Shown here one piece after another: positions 42,281-49,462 of a stretch of DNA of 64,000 nucleotides. Every line of letters begins with the position of its first letter. Positions within the stretch are counted from its first letter, which is position 1. Origin of the DNA: Culturomica massiliensis (GTDB lineage Bacteria; Bacteroidota; Bacteroidia; Bacteroidales; Marinifilaceae); NCBI RefSeq assembly GCF_900091655.1, contig NZ_LT594621.1:3878639-3942638 (forward strand), given 5' to 3'. A program made the translations under genes and the position numbers. The notes under the pieces were generated by a model. The model was not told where the DNA came from, searched no databases, and worked only from the letters and a program-made list of their open reading frames with translations.

Positions 42281-43266
42281 AAAAAATTAAAGAAATAGCA
42301 AATTGTGGTCAATATGTAATAGGTCGGAATAACTTATATATAGTTTCAATAAATGATTATTTACAAGAAATTGATCTAGATTCATTTAATATAAAACGAT
42401 ATACTGCTTTTTATCATTTTAATTTATTGGAGTGCTATAATGATGTTTTATACTTTTCCACAGATCAAAATATACAGTCATTAGATAATAATGCATTTGT
42501 ATTTAAGACGATATGGAATAAACATTTCTATAATCCTTATTTATATCTTTCAGAAAAGTTGATTTTAGAAAGAAAATACGACCGTATCACAAAAAAAGGA
42601 AAAGTCGTTATTTTTGAAGCTGAGAGTGGAAAAGAGCTTTGGAAACGGAATTACGATTATCCTCTTTTTAATATAATTGATAGGAAAATAGCTTATCTGA
42701 GAAATTATATTTTTAATGACATTGAAATTGTTGATGTGAATAGTGGTAATTCTTTATGGAGCTTTCATTCAGAATTTGAAATTTCAAAAGATGTTTTGTT
42801 TTATATTAACACAATAATTTTATCAATAGAGATCAAGCCTTTGGAAGAATATCGTTTGCTTGGCCTTGACGCAAGGACAGGGGAAGAAAAATGGAGTATA
42901 GAAGATGCAGACTATCGGTATATACAGGATCCAATGACAGGCTATTTATATGATATTGGAGGCAAACGATTCAATGTAGTAGATCCTGGAGAAGGGAAAA
43001 TCCTTTATAAAGGAGATATGACAGCAGAAAATAAGAAGTTTGATATACTTCCTGAATGGGGTATTTTAGGAAAGAATAGTATTTATTTTATAGATAATTT
43101 TCCTCGCAGCAGAGTTGGTCGAATTGATTTAAAAACTTACAAAATTGAATTTGTAGTTGATCTGAATTTTTCAAATGGAGTAAAAATAACTGATCTTTCC
43201 TACCATAATGGTCGTCTTTATATTTTAGATACGGATAAAACACTCCATATTTTTGCAGAAGAATAA
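42277..43266 (+). CDS. Probable immunity protein 1 (beta-propeller-like)
   Basis: 329 residues, no signal peptide. Paralogue of immunity protein 0: the middle (IEIKPLEEYRLLGLDARTG) and the last ~40 residues (IEFVVDLNFSNGVKITDL...) are nearly identical at DNA level, while the first ~180 residues differ strongly. This mosaic fits co-diversification with the tip variant. The ATG overlaps the stop of tip 1. AT content is high. If tip 1 is silent, this gene may still be expressed and give protection against kin with that tip; this is inference. Confidence 0.68.
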   Translation: MKKIKEIANCGQYVIGRNNLYIVSINDYLQEIDLDSFNIKRYTAFYHFNLLECYNDVLYFSTDQNIQSLDNNAFVFKTIWNKHFYNPYLYLSEKLILERKYDRITKKGKVVIFEAESGKELWKRNYDYPLFNIIDRKIAYLRNYIFNDIEIVDVNSGNSLWSFHSEFEISKDVLFYINTIILSIEIKPLEEYRLLGLDARTGEEKWSIEDADYRYIQDPMTGYLYDIGGKRFNVVDPGEGKILYKGDMTAENKKFDILPEWGILGKNSIYFIDNFPRSRVGRIDLKTYKIEFVVDLNFSNGVKITDLSYHNGRLYILDTDKTLHIFAEE

Positions 43267-43268
43267 TT

Positions 43269-43526
43269 TTTGCAGAAGGTGAGCGCTGGATTCAGCGTTA
43301 TATCCTTGAGCATCCGGATGAGTTCAAAGGCTGTACACTTACTTTTGAAAGCCGGCTGGATGCGGGAGAAACGGTGAGGAGGGTGGATGTAGTAGAACGC
43401 ATAAATTATGATTTTATTTTGGAATCAGATAATTATAATAGGTGGATGTTTTTTCGTATTAGTGATTTTGGTAAATATCAAAAAGTAATTATTGGGCTAA
43501 ATTTTAGATGTACTGAAAGCTGCTAA
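43269..43526 (+). pseudogene. Orphan toxin tip 2, chimeric remnant
   Basis: The first ~41 codons repeat the tip opening (FAEGERWIQRY...ETVRRVDVVE, with one Arg to Cys change at KGC). The frame then switches to unrelated sequence (RINYDFILESDNYNRWMFFRISDF...) and stops. The E-x-K half of the nuclease is gone. There is no start codon. It is a cassette truncated by recombination; the second part may be from another tip or immunity gene. Confidence 0.75.
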
Positions 43527-43550
43527 TTTCGATTTATAAATCTATTTCTA

Positions 43551-43800
43551 TGCTAATTTGAATATTTACAATGTCGAACAGAGATTAAGATTCGGTTCAG
43601 CAAAAACTCATGATTTTGCTAAAGGATTACAATATGTTTTAATTATATAATGTCTAAGCTTGACCTGAATGGTAAATTAATTTTTGAAGGAAAATTTGGA
43701 TTGACTTTCCCTTTGATTGGCATGGATCTAAGATAGATTAATGATAGAGACCAAACCTAAATTACAAACATATTACTTAAATTATTAATATGAATGTTTT
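43551..43800 (+). pseudogene. Frameshifted copy of a short toxin-tip segment
   Basis: Encodes NVEQRLRFGSAKTHDFAKGLQYV, then a 1-base deletion near 43639 breaks the frame; the rest (SKLDLNGKLIFEGK) is in another frame. The same segment is intact over 48010-48184. DNA similarity continues past the stop to about 43800 / 48240. No start codon. Confidence 0.7.
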
Positions 43801-43806
43801 ATATGA

Positions 43807-44445
43807 TTTCAGGAAGGTTATTCAACAGAAACCTGGTTTTTGACGCGTTTGATTCGTCAGGAATCTCAGTATCGTCAATTTAATCCTGGAACGAAATATG
43901 GCAGTGCGTGGACAAGCAGCGTTGGTTGTCCCAATTGGGGCACACCTCATGGCTGGGGGTTGATGCAGCTGGATGTATTGAATAGTTCTTGTGGAGAATT
44001 GCACCGTGATGGAAAATATCGTCCTTTTGCGGAAGCTTTATGGAATTGGAAGGAGAATTTAAAGGTTGGTTATGCATTTTTGACGGGAGAGAAGAAAGGG
44101 ATGACGAAGAGTGAAATTTTGGCCTATGAAAAGGATATGAAAAGATGGTATAAAGATAATCCGACCGATTCTATAGTAAGTTATAGTAATCAGCTGGAAG
44201 GTCGGGTTACTTTTATGCATGCTTCCAGTACGAATTTTAGTGGAGTAAACTGGGGTATTTTGTCGCAAAGTTTCTATTCTTTTATGGATGCAATGTGGGT
44301 AAAATCCTATAATGGGAATAGTCGGGGTTTTTATTATCAATTAGTTGTTCCTGATGATGAAGAACTAAAACCTTATTGGCAATTGAATCGCATGAATAGT
44401 AAAAATCATAATTACGTAGAAGCAGTTGGTAATCAGAATGAATAA
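43807..44445 (+). CDS. Orphan toxin tip 3: lysozyme/SLT-like peptidoglycan hydrolase
   Basis: An open frame of 212 codons without an ATG near its start (a TTG at 43840 is the first alternative start). Residues counted from 43840: the catalytic-type Glu is residue 8 in LIRQESQYRQFNPGT, followed by GWGLMQLD near residue 40. These are the ES and GLMQ motifs of SLT-type transglycosylases, with the family insert shortened. The remaining ~150 residues are unrecognised. Preceding codons (FQEGYSTETWF) look like the end of a toxin backbone. The next gene encodes an exported protein, the expected partner for a toxin acting on peptidoglycan. I infer a silent cell-wall-degrading tip. Confidence 0.68.
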   Translation, partial: FQEGYSTETWFLTRLIRQESQYRQFNPGTKYGSAWTSSVGCPNWGTPHGWGLMQLDVLNSSCGELHRDGKYRPFAEALWNWKENLKVGYAFLTGEKKGMTKSEILAYEKDMKRWYKDNPTDSIVSYSNQLEGRVTFMHASSTNFSGVNWGILSQSFYSFMDAMWVKSYNGNSRGFYYQLVVPDDEELKPYWQLNRMNSKNHNYVEAVGNQNE

Positions 44446-44460
44446 TTAAAATCGTGGAAT

Positions 44461-45660
44461 ATGAAGACATTTTTAATTTTAATATTTACTTTTTTCAATT
44501 TTGTTGTTTGCGGGCAATCAAACAAGGAATTGTATTTTATTACCGGTCATCCTTTAACAAGAACAGATGATCTGTTTGAATCTGTTTTGTGGAGATATGA
44601 CAGAGATTCCTCAGCTTTAATCCGGCATCTCCAGTTGTGCGGATCAGAAGAGCAGTTAAGCAATATTAAGATGTATGTGGAGTTAGGTTATTTTACTTTG
44701 ATGAAAAGTAATAGCTGGCGACAGGAACAACCTTATGATAGTCTTTTGGTGTTTAATATCACTAATATGGAGTTAAGGCGAGTATCGGTAGGAAAACCCG
44801 ATTGTGGGATCACTGCTACTGATAATAATTTTTTATTGAAATTACCTGATTTATTATTGGTTGCGATTGATTTTATTCAAAGGAAACCTATAAGACAATT
44901 ATTATATAATAGTTATGAAATCAATAATTTAAAATATAGTGATAGTGTTGATTTACAGTTGTATAAAAATATTTATCTGACGGGATTTATGGGAGGAAAT
45001 ATAGTTGGTTCTGATTATATATTAAGTTATAGCCGGGAAGAAGATGGTTATTTGGAAATTATTGTTACTGGAGATCGTTCTAAACGTCCTTGTTTTCCTT
45101 ACGAATTGCCAGAACAGTTTAGATTTAATAGTTCTTCAAGACATACTGTATCAATAAATAATGATGATATCTTTTTAGTGAATGGTAGAAAAGAAACAAA
45201 AAAAGATAGTCTTGGTACACGGCAAGTGGTTATTTTTGATAAAAAGAAGGAGGAATGGAGTGAATTGATCTTATCAGGTAATTTATCTCGTATCCGCGGC
45301 TTTTCAGATTGGTTGTGTGGTTATATCGGGGATGATAATAAATCTTTGTTAAATAAACCGCTTCCCGGTTCTTCTTTATGGCAAGATCGGGCTACAGGAT
45401 TATCTCCTGCCATTCGTTACGAGAGAATGTATGCTCCTGGAATACTGTATTTCTATAATCCTTCAACCGGTGTTTATTTTGAATTGGAAACGAAGCAGGC
45501 TGATAGTGAAGTAGTATTGATTCAGGACGAGAAAGTAATTTATCGTATTTACGATGAATTATATGAAGCCAAACTTGTGAATGGAAAAAAATTAGCGTCT
45601 GTGAAATTACTATTAAAAGATGACCGGGTACCTGACATCCATTGGGCCTTTTACCGTTAA
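44461..45660 (+). CDS. Probable exported immunity protein 3 (partner of the SLT-like tip)
   Basis: 399 residues with a signal peptide (MKTFLILIFTFFNFVVCGQS); the Cys at residue 17 could make it a lipoprotein, although the lipobox is imperfect. The mature part is beta-rich with propeller-like phrases (LYFITGHPLTRTDDLFES, GSDYILSYSREEDG, HTVSINNDDIFLVNG). No family recognised. It starts 15 bp after the SLT-like tip. Export to the periplasm is what an immunity protein against a peptidoglycan hydrolase needs, which supports the pairing. Role inferred from position and localisation. Confidence 0.62.
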   Translation: MKTFLILIFTFFNFVVCGQSNKELYFITGHPLTRTDDLFESVLWRYDRDSSALIRHLQLCGSEEQLSNIKMYVELGYFTLMKSNSWRQEQPYDSLLVFNITNMELRRVSVGKPDCGITATDNNFLLKLPDLLLVAIDFIQRKPIRQLLYNSYEINNLKYSDSVDLQLYKNIYLTGFMGGNIVGSDYILSYSREEDGYLEIIVTGDRSKRPCFPYELPEQFRFNSSSRHTVSINNDDIFLVNGRKETKKDSLGTRQVVIFDKKKEEWSELILSGNLSRIRGFSDWLCGYIGDDNKSLLNKPLPGSSLWQDRATGLSPAIRYERMYAPGILYFYNPSTGVYFELETKQADSEVVLIQDEKVIYRIYDELYEAKLVNGKKLASVKLLLKDDRVPDIHWAFYR

Positions 45661-45714
45661 GTTTTTTGAAACTTTGTATTGACTGTCGTATTCCCACCAA
45701 ATTGATTTTTTGGG

Positions 45715-47184
45715 ATGAAGAGGGACAAGGTGATACCTGTGATCACGGTTCACGACCCTTCTGTCGATCCTGATAAAGTGATTTTTAAAACCCGGTCGGG
45801 TACAGAATTCAAGTGGGAAAAGTTTGACAAGACCACGGGGAGGTATGTTTTAAATCTGGTGGGGGGTAATGCGAACGACGGTCAGGAGCTTTATGCGCTT
45901 TACCCGAAACCGGGTGGCAGTTATTATAATCTGGGTAAATTGCTTATCGTGAGCTACCCGTCATACCGGATAAAGGTAAAGATCGTCCCGGTGGCTAATG
46001 ATCTGGATGAGTTTGAGGCTTTACGCGGGGAGTTGGAGAAAATATACAGTCGTGTCGGTATAGAATGCGTAGTCGAAAAAATGTCTGTGTTTGCTTACAG
46101 TTCTCCTTTGCTTTTTGCAGACAAGAGCGGTGTTTTCAGTGCTTATACCGATGAAATGAAAAAGCTTCAGGGTGCTTACGTTGAAAACTACGGAATCGAT
46201 CCGGAGGCGAGCTACCTTTTCGTCCTTTTATACAGCGGTCAGGGGGATGATCGTAACTATACGGGTTTTATGCCTTTAAACAAGCAGTTCGGTTATCTGT
46301 TCCGCCGTGATTTCGGCAGTTTTGAAGAATTTGCCGTCGCGGCAGCTCATGAACTGGCTCACGGTCGTTTGTCGTTGCGCCATCCTTTTGATAAGTCTTT
46401 GGGCTTGCCTGAAGGCAGCGTAGCGGATAACCTGATGGACTACCGCCACGGGCGGGAGCTGGCTAAATGGCAGTGGGACGTGATCCACGACCCGGGTATA
46501 GTGTTGCGGGTGTTTGAGCGGGATGAGGATGTAATGAGACGTTTTAATAATTTTGAGGCATTTAAAGAAATTGTTAGTGTTTATATTAATAACTTGCTTA
46601 ATTGGGGTATAAAGGAAGGGTATGATATTTGTACTACGGATGCAGGTGTTAATTTATATAATTCTTCTTTGGATATTTATAAACCTAATCAGGTATCTGG
46701 AAATAATATAAGTTATGTCAAAAAATTAAATTTAATGGGCATGAATGAATACTCAGAGGAGATTGAAATAGAAATTTTATCTGGAATAAAACTTAAAATG
46801 ACAATTGAATTTATTTTATCACTGAATAATGATTATAATGAAATAAAGTCTACAGAATATTTAGGTTTTTCTGCAAGTATTATACATGGAAATCCGGGAT
46901 ATTTTTTCTTATTTTTAGGTTTAAATAATAGAAAAATAGGAACAATAAATTTTAGTAATGATGATTATGATCTTTTTGCTAAATTTCTTAGATATTATAA
47001 GCTTAAAGGATTTAATATAGGATTGAAAGATTTGATGCAGAATGATGTGGAGCGGGCGCAACAATATGAAAAGTGGGGAATACAAGAAAAAGAATACTAC
47101 AAAGGGAATGAAGTTGTTTCTTCTAAATATTTAATTATAAAAAGGGTTAGTTCTGGAGAAACCTTTAAATTATACTGTGAATGA
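45715..47184 (+). CDS. Truncated toxin with metzincin-like domain and unknown tip 4
   Basis: 489 residues from an ATG at 45715. Residues ~9-272 are almost identical to residues ~675-939 of the parent toxin, including HELAHGRLSLRH (first His at 212) and NLMDYRHG. After ERDED the sequence changes completely to a ~215-residue AT-rich tip (MRRFNNFEAFKEIVSVYINNLL...SGETFKLYCE) that I do not recognise. There is no signal peptide and the parent N-terminal ~670 residues are missing, so the protein cannot be exported by itself. It reads as a silent cassette whose 793-bp arm could place tip 4 on the parent gene. Its stop overlaps the next start by 4 bp (ATGA). Confidence 0.75.
   Translation: MKRDKVIPVITVHDPSVDPDKVIFKTRSGTEFKWEKFDKTTGRYVLNLVGGNANDGQELYALYPKPGGSYYNLGKLLIVSYPSYRIKVKIVPVANDLDEFEALRGELEKIYSRVGIECVVEKMSVFAYSSPLLFADKSGVFSAYTDEMKKLQGAYVENYGIDPEASYLFVLLYSGQGDDRNYTGFMPLNKQFGYLFRRDFGSFEEFAVAAAHELAHGRLSLRHPFDKSLGLPEGSVADNLMDYRHGRELAKWQWDVIHDPGIVLRVFERDEDVMRRFNNFEAFKEIVSVYINNLLNWGIKEGYDICTTDAGVNLYNSSLDIYKPNQVSGNNISYVKKLNLMGMNEYSEEIEIEILSGIKLKMTIEFILSLNNDYNEIKSTEYLGFSASIIHGNPGYFFLFLGLNNRKIGTINFSNDDYDLFAKFLRYYKLKGFNIGLKDLMQNDVERAQQYEKWGIQEKEYYKGNEVVSSKYLIIKRVSSGETFKLYCE
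45739..46531 (+). repeat. Long repeat R1, cassette copy
   Basis: Matches 37459-38251 (offset exactly 8280). Recombination between the two copies would delete the parent tail and cassettes 0-3, joining tip 4 in frame to the parent toxin. Confidence 0.92.
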
Positions 47185-47681
47185 TGAAAAAGAAAAATTT
47201 GAGAAAGATATTTTCTGTATTAATTATATTGTTGTTTTTTTATTTATTTTATTCATTTGTAGTATATCAAATAAAAGTATATGTATTAAAAAATACGCTA
47301 TTTGTTAGTCAATTGTGGGGAGCATATGATGCATTTTATCGGAAAAATGAATATTATCCTACTCAGCAAGATGAGTTAATGAAATTTGTATCAGATGTAG
47401 AATATCCGGGTCTTAAAAAACAAATAAAATATTTTAAGTGTACTGTTCTTGTAAAAAAAGATACTTTATATATATATGATTATGGATTTAATGGTGTTAA
47501 TGATCATATGGAACCCTATATAGATAATATAAATCAAATAACGTTTATAGATGTATTTTTTCGGAAAAAGGGGGATATTTTGTTGGTTAAGCAGCCTGTT
47601 TTAAAGTATCAAAAAATTGAGATGGAAAAAATAGATGGAGAAAAGCCAATACCACCACTTAAACAAAAAAGTCGTAAGTGA
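47181..47681 (+). CDS. Probable membrane-anchored immunity protein 4
   Basis: 166 residues. Residues 8-30 form one membrane helix (IFSVLIILLFFYLFYSFVVY) preceded by Lys/Arg, so the ~130-residue C-terminal part is probably periplasmic. That part has a small alpha/beta look (QLWGAYDAFYRKNEYYPTQQDELMKF...) and resembles no family I can name. Start overlaps the stop of tip 4 (ATGA), with a second in-frame Met at 47184. Position right behind a toxin tip suggests immunity. A periplasmic-facing anchor would suit a tip 4 that acts in the periplasm or membrane; this is inference. Confidence 0.6.
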   Translation: MMKKKNLRKIFSVLIILLFFYLFYSFVVYQIKVYVLKNTLFVSQLWGAYDAFYRKNEYYPTQQDELMKFVSDVEYPGLKKQIKYFKCTVLVKKDTLYIYDYGFNGVNDHMEPYIDNINQITFIDVFFRKKGDILLVKQPVLKYQKIEMEKIDGEKPIPPLKQKSRK

Positions 47682-47778
47682 TAATTAAGTTCTTTGAAAC
47701 TTTATAATTTCTTTGGAGGGTCGTTAATTATATAATTCTCTGTCCTGAAAAGATGAATATGACATAGTTAAAAGAGCA

Positions 47779-48184
47779 GCATCCAGTCAGGATCGCCTTC
47801 TGAATTTTGTCCGGGACCATCCTTTCGGTCGCTTCCGGGAGGTAGCTCATGGCTTATTTGATAGTACGCTATTCACAGAAGACGGGGAATCCGGCATCGG
47901 AAAACAGTTTGCTTTTTGGTACAGGGACCATAAATTCTCCGGTTACTGTAGTAAGATCGGCAAGGAAACAACCTCTTCGCCGGATTCCCGGTATTTTGTC
48001 AGATTTGAATATTCATAATGTCGAACAGAGATTAAGATTCGGTTCAGCAAAAACTCATGATTTTGCTGAAGGATTACAATATGTTATAAATTATATAATG
48101 TCTAATCTTGACTTGAATGGTAAATTAATTTTTGAAGGAAAATATTGGATTGATTTTCCTTTTGATTGGCATGAATATAAATAG
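47779..48184 (+). pseudogene. Cassette 5 remnant: parent segment fused out of frame to a short tip
   Basis: 47779-48002 repeats the parent toxin (residues ~1365-1439: ASSQDRLLNFVRDHPFGRF...). In the parent frame it stops soon after the junction (RFEYS stop). The following tip (NVEQRLRFGSAKTHDFAEGLQYVINY...FDWHEYK) is open to 48184 but in a different frame from the parent segment. So the fusion is broken, or the junction was made by imprecise recombination. No start codon or signal peptide. The tip has no recognised fold. Confidence 0.75.
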
Positions 48185-48310
48185 ATTAATGATTGTGACT
48201 AAACCTAATTACAAACATATTGCTCAAATTATTAATATGTATTAAATGATTATATGTTTTCGGAAATTTGAACATTTAGGACGGATTCATGTTGTCAATA
48301 GAGGTTTAGT

Positions 48311-48493
48311 GGAATCGCAAAACAATTAGAAATAAAAGGAATTAAAGAGGGAACAAAGATTTTTGATGATTACAGTTGGGAGACTTATAATAAGCCTTGG
48401 TTGGAAAGTACTTTACGAAGAGGAAATGATATTGTGTTAGGGAGCGAGCCTTTCAATTTTAAAAAGATAGAGAATGTATATGTGAATAATTGA
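48311..48493 (+). pseudogene. Toxin-tip fragment 6 (start-less)
   Basis: Sixty open codons without a start encode GIAKQLEIKGIKEGTKIFDD, then YSWETYNKPWLESTLRRGND and IVLGSEPFNFKKIENVYVNN, then stop. The style matches C-terminal ends of other tips I remember from Bacteroidota polymorphic toxins, but I cannot name a family. 48494-48813 contains further decayed codons (QLFVDDVIEKSL) and otherwise nothing I can identify. Confidence 0.45.
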
Positions 48494-48813
48494 TTATCAG
48501 TTGTTTGTGGATGATGTGATAGAAAAGTCCTTGTGATTTGATGATAGTGGTCTGAAAAGTGGAGATTTAGCATTTTAAATTTTTGTTGTTGTAAAAATGA
48601 GAGAATAAAAGGTTTTTGTTCGAAGAGTTATGTTCCCATACGATTAAAATAGCCTCGTCTTTAAATCGGAATATGCCCCATATCCACAAAAGGGGGCGGT
48701 TGAAACGACCTCCTTGTATATTACTTTATGTTACCTATAATAGAATCAGCAGATAGAGTATAAGACATCATAAAATCAGCGTAAAAAACAAATAAATCCC
48801 ATAAGAGCTACGA

Positions 48814-48846
48814 TTTGCCACAAAAAAAGAGTAATTTTGTGGCAAA
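48814..48846 (+). promoter_or_regulatory. Perfect inverted repeat before abiE, probable AbiEi operator
   Basis: TTTGCCACAAAA (48814-48825) and TTTTGTGGCAAA (48835-48846) are exact reverse complements separated by 9 nt, 10 bp before the abiEi ATG. AbiEi antitoxins are known to repress their own promoter through inverted repeats. The repeat makes the in-frame TTG at 48815 an unlikely start. Confidence 0.72.
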
Positions 48847-48856
48847 ACATAAAACT

Positions 48857-49462
48857 ATGGGTGCAAACAGCTCTTACAAGGCAATGTATGATATTGTGGA
48901 ACAAGCTAAGGATGGAACAATTTTCATTCCAGATGATTTCACGATGTGTGGCACTCCCGATGCAGTTCGTTCGGGGTTAAGCCGCTTATGCCGAAATGGA
49001 AAATTGTACCGCTTTGCAAAAGGCATTTATTATGTTCCGCTATATGACAAGTGGGATGGGACATTGCGTGAACCGTCACTGGATGACATTGTCCTAAAAA
49101 TTGCGCAAAGAGACTGTGCGCGTATCATTCCGACAGGAGCGTATGCGCTTAACAGGCTGGGGCTATCCACACAAGTACCGGCCAACATTGTTTACATAAC
49201 AGATGGTTCTGCACGGCAGATTAAGTTTGGCGAGGGGAAGAGCATTACATTTCGCCATAGTAATGATTTGGGTAATTTTGCCTATCACTCCAAACTGATG
49301 CAACTGGCCGTACTTGCTATGCGGGAGATTGGCGAGAAGTCAATAACGGAAACACAAAAGGGAAAAATCAAGAGTATGATAACAGAACATGTTTCGGAAC
49401 AAGACTTCAAACATGATATAATACTTGCTCCAACATGGGTAAAAATGATATTGCAGCGGTGA
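48857..49462 (+). CDS. abiEi: AbiEi-type antitoxin (DUF6088), type IV toxin-antitoxin
   Basis: 201 residues from the ATG at 48857. The N-terminal third is a winged-helix domain (GTIFIPDDFTMCGTPDAVRSGLSRLCRNGKLYRFAKGIYYVP), the hallmark of AbiEi. The rest matches the C-terminal antitoxin domain (IIPTGAYALNRLGLSTQVPANIVYITDG). The antitoxin represses the operon and counteracts AbiEii. The gene overlaps abiEii by 28 bp. A perfect inverted repeat sits just upstream. AbiE pairs are linked to phage defence by abortive infection and to stabilisation of mobile DNA. Confidence 0.87.
   Translation: MGANSSYKAMYDIVEQAKDGTIFIPDDFTMCGTPDAVRSGLSRLCRNGKLYRFAKGIYYVPLYDKWDGTLREPSLDDIVLKIAQRDCARIIPTGAYALNRLGLSTQVPANIVYITDGSARQIKFGEGKSITFRHSNDLGNFAYHSKLMQLAVLAMREIGEKSITETQKGKIKSMITEHVSEQDFKHDIILAPTWVKMILQR

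Noticed and set aside
47849..48184. 111-codon frame as an intact gene
   Set aside because: Its first half is the wrong frame of the parent toxin segment (the same shadow exists at 39596-39802). Only the last ~55 codons are meaningful, so it is listed as a broken cassette.
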